Notes: generated by a model not told the origin, from the sequence alone. A stretch of 64,000 nt of DNA from Subtercola sp. (GCA_025463765.1 JAODBC010000044.1:1-64000); one strand, 5' to 3'; shown: positions 26,258-35,451, numbered from the stretch's first letter. Translations and numbers: made by a program.

Positions 26258-26694
26258 GTAGTGTCGAGCCGAAAGTAGCACCGCCTTTTCGCACCCGAGT
26301 GGAGCGGGCGAAACTGATGCAGTTCGCCGAAGGACTTCACTTGGAGAACCCGGTGCACCGCGACGTGGAGTCAGCGCGGGCTGCAGGATTTCGGGACATC
26401 GTCGCTCCCGCCGGCTTCATCATCTCCAACACCGTGCAGTCGAAGGCGGCAAAGCTTGCTGCCTTCGGCATCGATGAGGATCGCGCGCTAGCAGGCGAGA
26501 TGACGTTCGATCACAAGGCCCTCGTCTTCGCCGGCGACGAACTCACCGGACAGACCCGGTTGGTCGACGTGCGAGAGCGTGAGACCGATCGCCGACGCAC
26601 GTTCTTCACCTTACAGACCACGATCAACAATCAATTCGACACCGAAGTGCTTGTGATCAACGAGGTCGTCGTCGTAGCGGAGGTCGACTCGTGA
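26254..26694 (+). CDS. MaoC N-terminal-type dehydratase subunit
   Basis: A 146-residue hot-dog protein of the MaoC-N class: an early LHLENPVHRDVESARAAGFRDI-like segment and IVAPAGFIIS (substrate tunnel), later EMTFDHKALVFAGDEL. TTG start overlapping the crotonase stop. It is coupled to the MaoC gene at 26691. The run MaoC-N, MaoC, DUF35, lipid-transfer thiolase is the same set of parts as the ChsH1-ChsH2-Ltp2 complex of cholesterol side-chain degradation, here as separate genes. Confidence 0.8.
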   Translation: MSSVEPKVAPPFRTRVERAKLMQFAEGLHLENPVHRDVESARAAGFRDIVAPAGFIISNTVQSKAAKLAAFGIDEDRALAGEMTFDHKALVFAGDELTGQTRLVDVRERETDRRRTFFTLQTTINNQFDTEVLVINEVVVVAEVDS

Positions 26695-27083
26695 CCCTGG
26701 TCAAGACATACCCGCCGATCAGTCGGGTCGATATCGCATGGACGTGCGTGGCCACAGACGATCCCTCGCCGCTGCACCTGGACGAGCCGTTCGCTACAGC
26801 GTTGGGACACCCGTCAGTCATGGCGCCGGGAACGATGCTGCTGGGGTGGACAGGCGAGCTACTGGAAAGAATCGCCGGCTCGCCGCAGGCCCTCGTGTCG
26901 TGGACGATCCGGTTCGTTCGACCGGTGTGGCCCGGCGATCAGCTCACCATCGGTCCCGCGGACGCGGCCTCGGGCGAGACCTCGTTGATTGCGACGAGAG
27001 CAGATGGAACAGTCGTGGCCCGGGTGCAGTACCGGGTCGACCAAGCAGCCGTGAAGGAGAGGAATGACAAAGACGATGAGTGA
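26691..27083 (+). CDS. MaoC family hydratase subunit
   Basis: A 130-residue hot-dog protein. The hydratase-2-like segment reads ATDDPSPLHLDEPFA, keeping Asp and His of the motif, followed by HPSVMAPGTMLLGW and VSWTIRFVRPVWPGDQL. GTG start overlapping the MaoC-N stop, and its own 3' end overlaps the DUF35 gene by 20 bp. Expected to pair with 26254-26694 as a heteromeric enoyl-CoA hydratase. Confidence 0.85.
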   Translation: MTLVKTYPPISRVDIAWTCVATDDPSPLHLDEPFATALGHPSVMAPGTMLLGWTGELLERIAGSPQALVSWTIRFVRPVWPGDQLTIGPADAASGETSLIATRADGTVVARVQYRVDQAAVKERNDKDDE

Positions 27084-27492
27084 ACTGTCGTATGTGACCG
27101 ACCGGATGTTCCGGCCGGACGTGGTGGCCGTCGTTGACGGAGCAGAGGTTCTCGTCGGCGGCGAGTGCGAGCAGTGCGGAGACGTGCGTTTTCCGCGGGC
27201 ACTCGCTTGTCCGGTGTGCAACGCCGCAGCCGAGAGCATTCACCCCCGCTCCCTAGGGAGCGAGGGGGTGATCGTCGCGGCGAGCCGGGTCGATCGCGCG
27301 ATACCGCCATTCGTTCCCCCTTTCATGCTCGCGTACGTGGAGATCGGCGGAGCGCGGGCGCTCGGCCAGGTCGAGACCGACGAAGGCGAACCGGCTGTGC
27401 TGATCGGGCGTTCCTGCCGTGTCATCACTGGCGAAAACTATCGGGTGAATGAAGAATCAGTGCACAGCTTCAGATTTGAGGTGAACAAATGA
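27064..27492 (+). CDS. Zn-ribbon OB-fold protein (DUF35)
   Basis: A 142-residue protein with a zinc ribbon (CEQCG, then CPVCN) and a DUF35 OB-fold containing IPPFVPPFMLAYVEI. The ATG at 27064 has AAGGAGAGG just upstream although it lies inside the MaoC gene. The next gene, overlapping by 4 bp, encodes an SCP2-type thiolase, the usual partner. Compared with the DUF35 protein at 6821 it carries an extra N-terminal strand before the ribbon. Confidence 0.85.
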   Translation: MTKTMSELSYVTDRMFRPDVVAVVDGAEVLVGGECEQCGDVRFPRALACPVCNAAAESIHPRSLGSEGVIVAASRVDRAIPPFVPPFMLAYVEIGGARALGQVETDEGEPAVLIGRSCRVITGENYRVNEESVHSFRFEVNK

Positions 27493-28625
27493 GCGCATTT
27501 GTGCTCGGAGTGGGCCAGGTTCCGTTCACGGGCCCAACCCGCGTGGAGATGGGCGACCTGGGGGGCGCTGCGGCGCGAGCAGCAGTCGCGGATGCGGGAT
27601 TGACGTTGGCTGACATACAGATGGCGGCCGTCGGCTCGGTCTACGAGCATCCATCGGTCGGACAACGCGTGCTGCTCCGACTCGGCATCAACGGCGTGCC
27701 GTTGGTCAACGTAGAGAACGCCTGTACAAGCGGCAGCACGGCGATCATCGAAGCGATCCGCTGGATCGAGTCGGGAGAGGCCGATGTGGCCATTGCCATC
27801 GGAGTCGACAAGATGGCGTCACATTACTCGTCGGGACCCATCGATCTCGTCGACGCGGACGACATGTTCGGTGCACAGGGATTGACCGTGCCGGCGATGT
27901 TCGGGCTGCTCGCCGAGAAGCACATGTCGGAGTTCGGTAGCACGCGCGAGGATTTTGCGCAGATCGCTTTGAAAAATCGCACCTATGCCGCTAGCAATCC
28001 TTATGCGCGCTTTCAGAAGGCCCCTACTCTCGAGGAGATTCTCGGGGCTCCGAACATCGCGACACCGCTCGGCAAATTCGATTGTTGCGCAAACGCCGAC
28101 GGGGCTGCCGCAGTCGTCTTGGCGAGCGAGTCCTTCGCTCGAACGCACGGTGATGGTCGTCAGATCGGGATTCTGTCAGCCGTTCTCGGCGGAGGTCATC
28201 TGGGTGACCGTCTCTTCGACGACCCGATGACTCCGGTGTCTCGGCGTGCTTACGAACGAGCCGGCGTGGGTCCCGAAGACATCGACGTCGTCGAGTGCCA
28301 CGACAATTTCTCGGTGGCCGAATTCGAGGCGTACGAGCGACTCGGTTTTTGTGCGCCTGGCGAAGCCCAACTGTACTTGCGGGAGGGCAAGTCGAAGATC
28401 GGCGGTGGCGGGGCGGCGTTCAATACGAATGGCGGGCTGCTCGGTCGTGGTCATCCGGCGGGCGCCACCGGCTGCGTGCAGGTCGCCTCTGTCGTCGCGC
28501 AGCTGCGTGGCGAGGCCGGCGCTCTGCAGCATCCCGGCGCCAAGACCGCACTGGTGCACACCTCCGGCGGAGGGGTCATGGAGCTGCAGTCCAACGCCAC
28601 GACGGCGATCGTGCTCAGCCGATGA
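27489..28625 (+). CDS. SCP2-type thiolase / lipid-transfer protein, Cys retained
   Basis: A 378-residue thiolase-fold protein. Unlike the aldolase-like paralogue at 10538, the nucleophile is present: ENACTSGS with Cys79. The GHPAGATG His loop is also present, while the second catalytic Cys position (HDCF in SCP2 thiolases) reads HDNF. It could be a thiolase for branched 3-ketoacyl-CoA, or with DUF35 a C-C lyase. ATGA overlaps on both sides place it in the operon core. Confidence 0.85.
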   Translation: MSAFVLGVGQVPFTGPTRVEMGDLGGAAARAAVADAGLTLADIQMAAVGSVYEHPSVGQRVLLRLGINGVPLVNVENACTSGSTAIIEAIRWIESGEADVAIAIGVDKMASHYSSGPIDLVDADDMFGAQGLTVPAMFGLLAEKHMSEFGSTREDFAQIALKNRTYAASNPYARFQKAPTLEEILGAPNIATPLGKFDCCANADGAAAVVLASESFARTHGDGRQIGILSAVLGGGHLGDRLFDDPMTPVSRRAYERAGVGPEDIDVVECHDNFSVAEFEAYERLGFCAPGEAQLYLREGKSKIGGGGAAFNTNGGLLGRGHPAGATGCVQVASVVAQLRGEAGALQHPGAKTALVHTSGGGVMELQSNATTAIVLSR

Positions 28626-29125
28626 GCGAGATCGAGTCTGAGTCTTTCCGCCTGGGCCAAGGGTTTCACGCCGAACAGCTGCCCGTCGGGTTTCGGTTTC
28701 ACACGATGGGTCGAACGATCACCGAGACTGACCTGGTGACGTTCATCAACCTCACCTGGTTCACCGAAGAACTCTTCACAGACGTGCACCACGACGAGGG
28801 CCGCGCACTGACCGGGCGAGTTGTTCCCGCCAACCTGGTCTATTGCTTTGCAGAGGGTCTCGTGATGCCGTCGCTTCAGTTCACGGGCCTGGCGTTCCTG
28901 AACTCGCGGCTCGATGTCAAAGCGTCTGTGCGGGTCAGTGACACGATTCGCGTCGAAGCCGAGGTGATCGAGTCCCGCCCGGCCTCGAACGGTCGCAGAG
29001 GTCTCGTTCGCACTCGCAACGAGATCATCAATCAAGACGGCGACACCGTCATTGTCTATGAGCCTCTTCGGCTCGTCGCCGCCGAGTCGAATTTCCCTCA
29101 ACTACCCACCAATGAAAAGGAATGA
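28622..29125 (+). CDS. MaoC-like hot-dog protein
   Basis: A 167-residue protein beginning with FRLGQGFHAEQLPVGFRFHTMGRTITETDLVTFINLTW, characteristic of MaoC-domain acyl-CoA dehydratases. The usual catalytic region reads FTDVHHDEGRA, with His and Asp, then VVPANLVYCF. ATG overlaps the thiolase stop (ATGA). A long in-frame extension upstream lies in the thiolase and is not used. It is the third hot-dog protein of this operon and may act on a different chain-length or ring intermediate. Confidence 0.8.
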   Translation: MSEIESESFRLGQGFHAEQLPVGFRFHTMGRTITETDLVTFINLTWFTEELFTDVHHDEGRALTGRVVPANLVYCFAEGLVMPSLQFTGLAFLNSRLDVKASVRVSDTIRVEAEVIESRPASNGRRGLVRTRNEIINQDGDTVIVYEPLRLVAAESNFPQLPTNEKE

Positions 29126-29128
29126 ACA

Positions 29129-29977
29129 ATGGAATACACAGATATCACCCTCGAGGTCGAGGACTACGTCGCTACCATCACACTGAACCGGCCCGAGAAG
29201 CGCAACGCAATGTCGCTGGCCATGACGCGTGAGATGCCGCACGTTCTCGAGGCCCTCCGCTACCGCAAAGACGTTCGGGTCGTGGTCATCACCGGCGCCG
29301 GTGACGCGTTCTGTGCGGGCGCCGACCTCAAGGAGTTCTTCTACGATCTGCTGGTCGACAAGGATGACGACTGGTCGGAGTTCGAGTACTACCTCAAGCT
29401 GATGACCGAGTGGCGCGCGCGTACCCTCTATTACTACCCGAAACCCACGATCGCCATGATCAACGGCTGGTGCTTCGGCGGGGCCTTCCCTATCGTGGAG
29501 GGTTGCGATCTCGCCATCGCTGCAGACGAGGCGCAGTTCGGTCTGTCTGAAGTTAACTTCGATATTTTCCCGGGTGGCACGGCAGGCAAGTCGGTTTCGC
29601 GGGTTATGCGACCCAAGGATGCCCTGTGGTACTCGCTCACAGCTGAGGTCTTCGACGGCAAGAAGGCGGCAGAGCTCGGCTTCATCAACAAGTCCGTGCC
29701 GCTGGCCGAGCTCAAGGAGACCACGATGCAGCTCGCCAAGTCGCTCGCGGCCAAGAACCCGATGGCACTCAAGGCGACCAAGCAGGTCGTGCGCAACTCG
29801 CTCGAGATGACGTGGGAGGCCGCAGTCGACTACGCCTACGCAAAGGAGAAAGAGGTCACCCTTGCGACGGCAGGCGCATGGCTGAAGCATGCGATCCCGG
29901 ACTTCCAGAAGGGCTTGTACAAGCCCGGACTAGAGGGACACGAGTCAGTTACGGCGCAAGAATCCACCGACAAGTGA
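29129..29977 (+). CDS. crotonase of the hydroxycinnamoyl-CoA hydratase-lyase type
   Basis: A 282-residue crotonase that strongly resembles hydroxycinnamoyl-CoA hydratase-lyase (HCHL): KPTIAMINGWCFGG, CDLAIAADEAQFGLSEVNF and TWEAAVDYAYAK. HCHL hydrates a cinnamoyl-CoA and then cleaves it to aldehyde and acetyl-CoA. The Glu in FGLSE (Glu141) and a Tyr in the late DYAYAK segment are present, while a Ser I recall as part of the HCHL site (FSPL) is Pro121 here, so the substrate may differ. Retro-aldol output would supply the aldehyde dehydrogenase two genes after the CoA-transferase. Good AAAAGGAATGA ribosome site; gap 3 bp. Confidence 0.8.
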   Translation: MEYTDITLEVEDYVATITLNRPEKRNAMSLAMTREMPHVLEALRYRKDVRVVVITGAGDAFCAGADLKEFFYDLLVDKDDDWSEFEYYLKLMTEWRARTLYYYPKPTIAMINGWCFGGAFPIVEGCDLAIAADEAQFGLSEVNFDIFPGGTAGKSVSRVMRPKDALWYSLTAEVFDGKKAAELGFINKSVPLAELKETTMQLAKSLAAKNPMALKATKQVVRNSLEMTWEAAVDYAYAKEKEVTLATAGAWLKHAIPDFQKGLYKPGLEGHESVTAQESTDK

Positions 29978-31122
29978 GTTCGCAAGACGAGCGCGATCAA
30001 CTGCGGGCGACCGTTCGCAGATTGATGGACACGGTTGCGACCGACGAATACATCAGGCGCAGCGATGCCGAGGCGAGTTATCCGTACGAGTTGTACGACG
30101 CCTGGGTGGAGGCGGAGCTCCTGCGGGTTCCGTTCCCCGAGGAGTACGGCGGACACGGCGGAGGCGTAGCCGAGATGGTGGTCATCGCTGAAGAACTCGG
30201 ACGCAAGTCGTACGACTTCTTCGGGGCCTACGCCTCGGGAGTGTTCACCGGCCTGACGTTGCTCGCCCACGGTTCACCGCAGCAGAAGAAACACTGGATC
30301 GGGAGACTCCAGTCGGGGCAGAGCCGGATGTCGGTCTCCATCTCCGAGCCGGAGGCTGGGTCGGATGTCTCGAATATGCGCACTCGTGCGAAGCGCGTCG
30401 ACGGAGGCTGGGTGATCGATGGCCAGAAGCTCTGGTCATCCGGCGCAGGCGCGAAAGACAATGTGATGCATGTCTATGCCGTCACGGGCGAGAGCGATAC
30501 GGGGCGCAAGCAGATCTCGTTGTTCCTCGTCGACAACAACGCTCCCGGCGTGCAGTTGCGCAAGCTCGACATGTTGGGTCGTCGGTGCGTCGGCACCTAC
30601 GAAGTGTTCCTAGACGGCGTCGAGGTGCGCGATGACCGGCTCGTCGGTGAGGAGGGAGCCGGCTGGACCTACCTGCGAACGGGTCTCGACTTCGAACGCA
30701 TCGCGGGTGCCGCCGCGTATACCGGAAGCGCGCAAGCGATCGTCGACCTTGCGGCAGATCACGCGCGCACACGCAAACAGTTCGGATCGACGATCGGCTC
30801 TTTTCAGGCGATCGCTCATCTGCTGGCCGACATGCAGACGCGGGTGTTTGCTGCCCGGGCGCTGACGCATCAGGTGGCCGAGCGGGTCGCCGACGGCGAA
30901 TCCGTCGGCGCCGAGGTGTCGATGGCGAAGCTGTTCGCGTCGGAAACGCTTGTGGCGGTCGCGGGAGACGGAATGCAGATCATGGGCGCGAGCGGCTATA
31001 GCATGGAGTTCGACATGCAGCGGATGTACCGGGATGCACGCGGGGCCACGATCGCTGGGGGCACATCGCAGATGCAGCGCAATGCGATCGCCAAATCGAT
31101 GGGCCTCGGGAGCAGCCGATGA
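29974..31122 (+). CDS. acyl-CoA dehydrogenase (stand-alone)
   Basis: A 382-residue FAD dehydrogenase with FPEEYGGHGGG, SISEPEAGSDVSNM, GQKLWSSGAG and the C-terminal GGTSQMQRNAIAKSMGL. It has all motifs in one chain and no small partner next to it, unlike the three paired sets elsewhere, so it is probably a homotetramer. GTG start overlapping the HCHL-like gene stop; an extended in-frame upstream stretch lies inside that gene. Electron acceptor would be ETF. Confidence 0.9.
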   Translation: MSSQDERDQLRATVRRLMDTVATDEYIRRSDAEASYPYELYDAWVEAELLRVPFPEEYGGHGGGVAEMVVIAEELGRKSYDFFGAYASGVFTGLTLLAHGSPQQKKHWIGRLQSGQSRMSVSISEPEAGSDVSNMRTRAKRVDGGWVIDGQKLWSSGAGAKDNVMHVYAVTGESDTGRKQISLFLVDNNAPGVQLRKLDMLGRRCVGTYEVFLDGVEVRDDRLVGEEGAGWTYLRTGLDFERIAGAAAYTGSAQAIVDLAADHARTRKQFGSTIGSFQAIAHLLADMQTRVFAARALTHQVAERVADGESVGAEVSMAKLFASETLVAVAGDGMQIMGASGYSMEFDMQRMYRDARGATIAGGTSQMQRNAIAKSMGLGSSR

Positions 31123-32333
31123 AACTGCTCGAAGGTGTGCGGATTCTCGACCTCGGAGGATTCATCGCTGGTCCTCTCACGTCGGCGTTACTCGCCGAGT
31201 GGGGGGCCGACGTGATCAAGGTCGAGCGTCCGGGTATCGGTGACCCGTTCCGTCGATTCGAGAGAAAGAAGGGGGTTGTCGACCCCGCCAACCTCTACGC
31301 GCCGCAGTTCCGTTCGCACAATCGCAACAAGCGATCGATCGCATTGGATATCACCAGCGACGAGGGGCTTGAGATCTTCCGCTCTCTTGTCGCCACCGTC
31401 GACGTACTCGTGATCAATTCCCGCCCGGGCGTGCCCGAGCGCCTGGGCATCGGCTACCAGGCCCTCAAAGCGATCAACGAGCGCCTGGTGTTCTGCGAGA
31501 TCACCGGCTTCGGCAGCGATGGGCCGTACGCCGACCGGCCTGCCTTCGACAACGTCGGGCAGGCCGTGTCGGGATGGTCGAGTCGCTATCGAGTCGGCGA
31601 TGACCCCCGTGTGCTGGGGCCGGCCATCGCAGATCCGATGGCCTCTTACAATTCGGCGATCGGCATTCTGGCCGCTCTCTACGATCGGCAGCGCACAGGA
31701 CAGGGCCGCCTCATCGAGGTGAATCTGCTCGAGCCGCTCATAGCTCTGGCCGTGGAGCCGATCATGCACTACCTGAACACGGGTATGGGGGCCGACGTGT
31801 ACTATCGCGCAGCGATGTCGCAGGCGTACACAGTCACCTGCAGCGACGGGCTCCGCATCGGTCTGCACCCGGGTGCGGTAGACAAGTTCTGGGAATCGAT
31901 GAGTGACGCGATAGGGCGCAGCGATCTGCCCGTCACGTATCCGACTCGCGCGGCTCGTATCGAGCACTACCAATCGATCGCGGAGCAGCTCAACGAGGTC
32001 TTTCTGACGCGGTCACGCGACGAGTGGCTCGACATCCTTTCGACAGGCGACGTGCCGTACGCGCCGGAGCGGGGCGTGGAAGACATCATGACCGACCCGC
32101 AAGTCGAGCACCTCGGAACGTTCTACGAAACCGAGCATCCTCGATTCGGCAAGATCGTCGGTCCGCATCGACCGGTGCTGGCCGACGGGAGCCGGGAGAT
32201 CGATTTCCGCCCGCCGCCCGCGCTCGGCGAACATACCGCTGAAGTGCTCACAGAACTCGGTATTCTCGACGAGCGAATCGTGGAACTGGCGCGCCTCGGA
32301 ATCATCAATGACGACAGTGGAAGTGGGGGCTGA
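31119..32333 (+). CDS. family III CoA-transferase (CaiB/BaiF)
   Basis: A 404-residue CoA-transferase, the second in this operon. It keeps GVRILDLGGFIAGPLTSALLAEWGADVIKVE, and the catalytic Asp in PAFDNVGQA. A long C-terminal region and FRSHNRNKRSIALDI are standard. ATGA overlap with the dehydrogenase stop. Two CoA-transferases in one operon suggest activation of two different acids or donors, for instance the imported acid and an acid made by the aldehyde dehydrogenase. Confidence 0.9.
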   Translation: MKLLEGVRILDLGGFIAGPLTSALLAEWGADVIKVERPGIGDPFRRFERKKGVVDPANLYAPQFRSHNRNKRSIALDITSDEGLEIFRSLVATVDVLVINSRPGVPERLGIGYQALKAINERLVFCEITGFGSDGPYADRPAFDNVGQAVSGWSSRYRVGDDPRVLGPAIADPMASYNSAIGILAALYDRQRTGQGRLIEVNLLEPLIALAVEPIMHYLNTGMGADVYYRAAMSQAYTVTCSDGLRIGLHPGAVDKFWESMSDAIGRSDLPVTYPTRAARIEHYQSIAEQLNEVFLTRSRDEWLDILSTGDVPYAPERGVEDIMTDPQVEHLGTFYETEHPRFGKIVGPHRPVLADGSREIDFRPPPALGEHTAEVLTELGILDERIVELARLGIINDDSGSGG

Positions 32334-32337
32334 TCAT

Positions 32338-33183
32338 ATGGCTGAACGCGAACCGACCGGTACCCAGGGATTGGACCGCGGAATAGACATTCTGCGCTCC
32401 TTGGTTCGGGCAGGTGCTCCCGGAGTGCGGTTGATCGATCTGCAACGCGAACTCGGTTTGACCCGGCCTACGGCGCATCGTCTGCTTCTGTCACTGATCA
32501 GGAACAGGTTCGTCGAGCAAGATCCGCGTACGAGACGCTATTGCGTCGCGCGGGAACTGTTGACCATCGGCTGGTCGATGCTGGCGTGGGAGGCCGACCT
32601 CCGCTCCCTCAGCGACGGCGATGTCGCCGGACTCGCGAACGACGTCGGCGACTCCGCTCACCTAGTCGCTCGCTCCGGTTTCGAAACGGTCTGTCTTCAT
32701 CGCTACGTCGGCAGCTACCCGATCAAGGTGATGACGGTGGACGTCGGGGACCGACGGCCGTTGGGCATCGGCGCGAGCGGTATCGCATTGCTCGCGGCGC
32801 TTCCCGATGTCGAGGTGCAAGACACACTGCGGGTGATCGAGCCGCGTCTGGAGTCCTACTCGCCCATCACGATCGACAAGATCTCAGAGCAGGTAGCCGC
32901 ATGCCGTGAGAAGGGTTACGCGACCAGCGGCGGCTACCTCGGTCAGCGTCTCGTCGGCCTTGCCGTGCCGATTCTGACGTCGAGCGGGGTGCCCATCGCT
33001 GCACTCTCCGTCGCGGCCGTCGCCGATCGCATTCCTCCGGAACGGATACCGACGGTCGTCGGCCTGATCAAGAAGAGGCGTGATTCCATCTCCGCACTCA
33101 TGCAGCGCACGGGGTTCACGATCGAGACCGACCCTCGCGCGGCGAGCCAGAACAACACGAACGAAAGACTGGAGAACGTATGA
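32338..33183 (+). CDS. IclR family transcriptional regulator
   Basis: A 281-residue regulator with an N-terminal winged HTH (GVRLIDLQRELGLTRPTAHRLL) and the IclR effector domain (GIGASGIALLAALPD, CREKGYATSGG, GLAVPILTSSGVPIAALSV). An upstream ATG at 32308 adds ten residues and overlaps the transferase; 32338 is chosen as it leaves a 4-bp gap, but the choice is weak. Being inside the operon it probably autoregulates it, perhaps through the dyads at 24.0-24.1 kb, which is an inference. Confidence 0.85.
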   Translation: MAEREPTGTQGLDRGIDILRSLVRAGAPGVRLIDLQRELGLTRPTAHRLLLSLIRNRFVEQDPRTRRYCVARELLTIGWSMLAWEADLRSLSDGDVAGLANDVGDSAHLVARSGFETVCLHRYVGSYPIKVMTVDVGDRRPLGIGASGIALLAALPDVEVQDTLRVIEPRLESYSPITIDKISEQVAACREKGYATSGGYLGQRLVGLAVPILTSSGVPIAALSVAAVADRIPPERIPTVVGLIKKRRDSISALMQRTGFTIETDPRAASQNNTNERLENV

Positions 33184-34643
33184 TCCCGATGACGATTGGA
33201 GGGAAGGCTCATCACGGGTCGGCAGAGTTCGGCAGCCTGGATCCCTACGCCGGAGAACCCTGGGTCACTCTTCCTGAGGCTTCGGAGTTCGACGTGAACG
33301 ACGCAGTCGAGGCGGCACGTGCGGCACTCGACGGCGAGTGGGGCGCGTTGACAGGACGGGAACGCGGCGCGCTGATGCGCCGGCTCTCCGAAGTGATCCT
33401 TGCCCACGCCGAAGATCTGGCACAGTGCGAAACCCGCGACAACGGCAAGGCGATCAGGGACACGCGCGGTCAGATGAAGTTGATGGCGACCCACTACGAC
33501 TATTTCGCGGGCCTTGCCGACAAACTCGACGGAAGGATCGTCGACACGGGTTCTCCCGAGCTCGTCGGTTTCGTGCGGCGCGAACCGATCGGTGTCGTCG
33601 GCGCCATTCTGCCGTGGAACTCGCCCCTGGTCATCCTGACGGCGAAGCTCTCCGCTGCGCTGGCCGCCGGATGCACGATGGTGGCCAAACCGTCGGAGCA
33701 CGCCTCAGCTGCGGTGCTGATGTTCGCCGAACTCTTCGCAGAGGCAGGCTTTCCGCCGGGAGTGTTCAATACGGTCAGCGGAAGTAGCCGGGAAGTCGGC
33801 GGATGGCTGGCTCGGCATCCCGGTGTGAATCATGTTTCGTTCACCGGGTCGGATGTCACCGGAATCGCGGTGGCCCACTCAGCGGCGAGCCATATCGCCC
33901 CCGTCACTTTGGAACTGGGCGGAAAGTCGGCGCACATCGTCTTCGCAGACGCGGACATCGAGGCGGCATGCCAAGGAATTGCGGCGGGCATCTTTCTTTC
34001 GGCGGGTCAAAGCTGCGTGGCAGGATCCCGAGTTCTCGTGCACCGGAGCATTTCTCATGAGGTGACCGAGCGTCTCGTCGACATAGCGAATTCGCTCCGA
34101 TTAGGAGATCCTCGCGACCCGAACACTCATATCGGCCCCATCTGCTTCCCGGGGCAACGCGAGAAGATCGGCCGTATGGTCGAATCGGCTCGGATCACCG
34201 GTGAGATCTTGTGCGGTGGAGACGACGGTGGTCTCGGTGGATTGTTCTTTCGCCCGACGATCGTCAGCGGAGTCGGCACGGCCGCGGAGCTCTGGCGCGA
34301 GGAGGTGTTCGGTCCTGTGCTGGCGGTCGACACGTTCGACGAGGAAGCGGAGGCGATCACCATCGCGAATGACTCGGCCTACGGTCTGGCCGCGGGAGTC
34401 TGGACGAACGATCTGCGCCGCACCTGGCGCGTCAGTTCCGCTCTGCGCGCGGGAACGGTCTGGGTGAACACCTACCGCTTCCTCAACCCTTCGATGCCAT
34501 TTGGTGGTGTCAAATCCAGTGGATACGGAAAAGTGAGCGGCACTGAAGGCCTCTCCGAGTTCCTGGTCGAGAAGGCCATCTGGCTCGACATGACCGGTCA
34601 GCCGCTGAACCCGTTTCCCAGCTTCGGTGCGGCTCATGCGTGA
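33180..34643 (+). CDS. NAD(P)-dependent aldehyde dehydrogenase
   Basis: A 487-residue ALDH that oxidises an aldehyde to the acid. Conserved PWNSP (Asn147), the Glu in LELGGKS (Glu245), the catalytic Cys in GQSCVAGS (Cys279) and EEVFGPVLAV are all present. ATGA overlap with the IclR gene. Likely substrate is the aldehyde released by the HCHL-like or aldolase step. Confidence 0.9.
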   Translation: MIPMTIGGKAHHGSAEFGSLDPYAGEPWVTLPEASEFDVNDAVEAARAALDGEWGALTGRERGALMRRLSEVILAHAEDLAQCETRDNGKAIRDTRGQMKLMATHYDYFAGLADKLDGRIVDTGSPELVGFVRREPIGVVGAILPWNSPLVILTAKLSAALAAGCTMVAKPSEHASAAVLMFAELFAEAGFPPGVFNTVSGSSREVGGWLARHPGVNHVSFTGSDVTGIAVAHSAASHIAPVTLELGGKSAHIVFADADIEAACQGIAAGIFLSAGQSCVAGSRVLVHRSISHEVTERLVDIANSLRLGDPRDPNTHIGPICFPGQREKIGRMVESARITGEILCGGDDGGLGGLFFRPTIVSGVGTAAELWREEVFGPVLAVDTFDEEAEAITIANDSAYGLAAGVWTNDLRRTWRVSSALRAGTVWVNTYRFLNPSMPFGGVKSSGYGKVSGTEGLSEFLVEKAIWLDMTGQPLNPFPSFGAAHA

Positions 34644-35421
34644 CCCGTTCTCCGTCGCCGGCCGAGTGGCGCTGGTCACCGGTGCTGCAAGCGGAATCGG
34701 ACGAGCCTCTGCCATCGCGCTGGCGCGGTCCGGCGCAATCGTCGTCTGCGCCGATCTCGACGGCGAGGGCGCTGCCGCGACCGCACTCGCTGCAGAGAAC
34801 GGCTCGACGTCGGCGATCCTCGACATTGCCGATTCGGGCGCTGTCGAGCGTCTCGTCGACGGTATCGTGGCCGATTTAGGTCGACTCGATGTGATGGTGG
34901 CGAACGCGGGAACGATGAGCAGCGCGAAAGTGCTAGACCTCACCGCAGGCGAGATCGATCGGGTGTTCGATGTGAATGTGAAAGGTACCCTTTTCTGCAT
35001 TCAGAGTGCCGCTAGGGCGATGACTCGCACGGGGCAGGGTTCGATAGTCACGATGGCTTCTGCGGCTATCGATGTGCCAGGAGTTGGCATCAGCGCCTAC
35101 GCGATGAGTAAGGCCGCGATCGCGCAACTCACCAAGGCCGCCGCCGCCGAGCTCGGAGAACTCGGTATTCGTGTGAATGCCATTGCGCCCGGATTCGTCG
35201 AGACCGCGATCACGGAGCGGCATTACCTGCTGCCCGACGGCAGCTACGACGAAGACCGCCGCGAGCAGGTCTTGGGCGGCATGCGCAGTCAATCCCCGCT
35301 CGGCCTGATGGGCGTTCCCGACGATATCGCGTGGGCGGTGCTCTACCTCGCGAGCGAGGCCTCCCGGTTTGTGACGGGCCAGGTGATCAGGCCGAACGGC
35401 GGCATCGCCATGCCGGGCTGA
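34636..35421 (+). CDS. SDR family oxidoreductase
   Basis: A 261-residue short-chain dehydrogenase with TGAASGIG, CADLDGEG (Asp favours NAD), NAG in VANAGTMSS, Ser in MASAAID and YAMSK. The C-terminus VTGQVIRPNGGIAMPG is standard. The ATG at 34636 overlaps the ALDH stop by 8 bp; a GTG three codons upstream is possible. Last gene of the module B operon, convergent to the IclR gene with only 30 bp between, where no terminator hairpin is visible. Confidence 0.85.
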   Translation: MRDPFSVAGRVALVTGAASGIGRASAIALARSGAIVVCADLDGEGAAATALAAENGSTSAILDIADSGAVERLVDGIVADLGRLDVMVANAGTMSSAKVLDLTAGEIDRVFDVNVKGTLFCIQSAARAMTRTGQGSIVTMASAAIDVPGVGISAYAMSKAAIAQLTKAAAAELGELGIRVNAIAPGFVETAITERHYLLPDGSYDEDRREQVLGGMRSQSPLGLMGVPDDIAWAVLYLASEASRFVTGQVIRPNGGIAMPG

Positions 35422-35451
35422 TCTCCGAAAACGCGTGCTCGAGGGGAGTGG

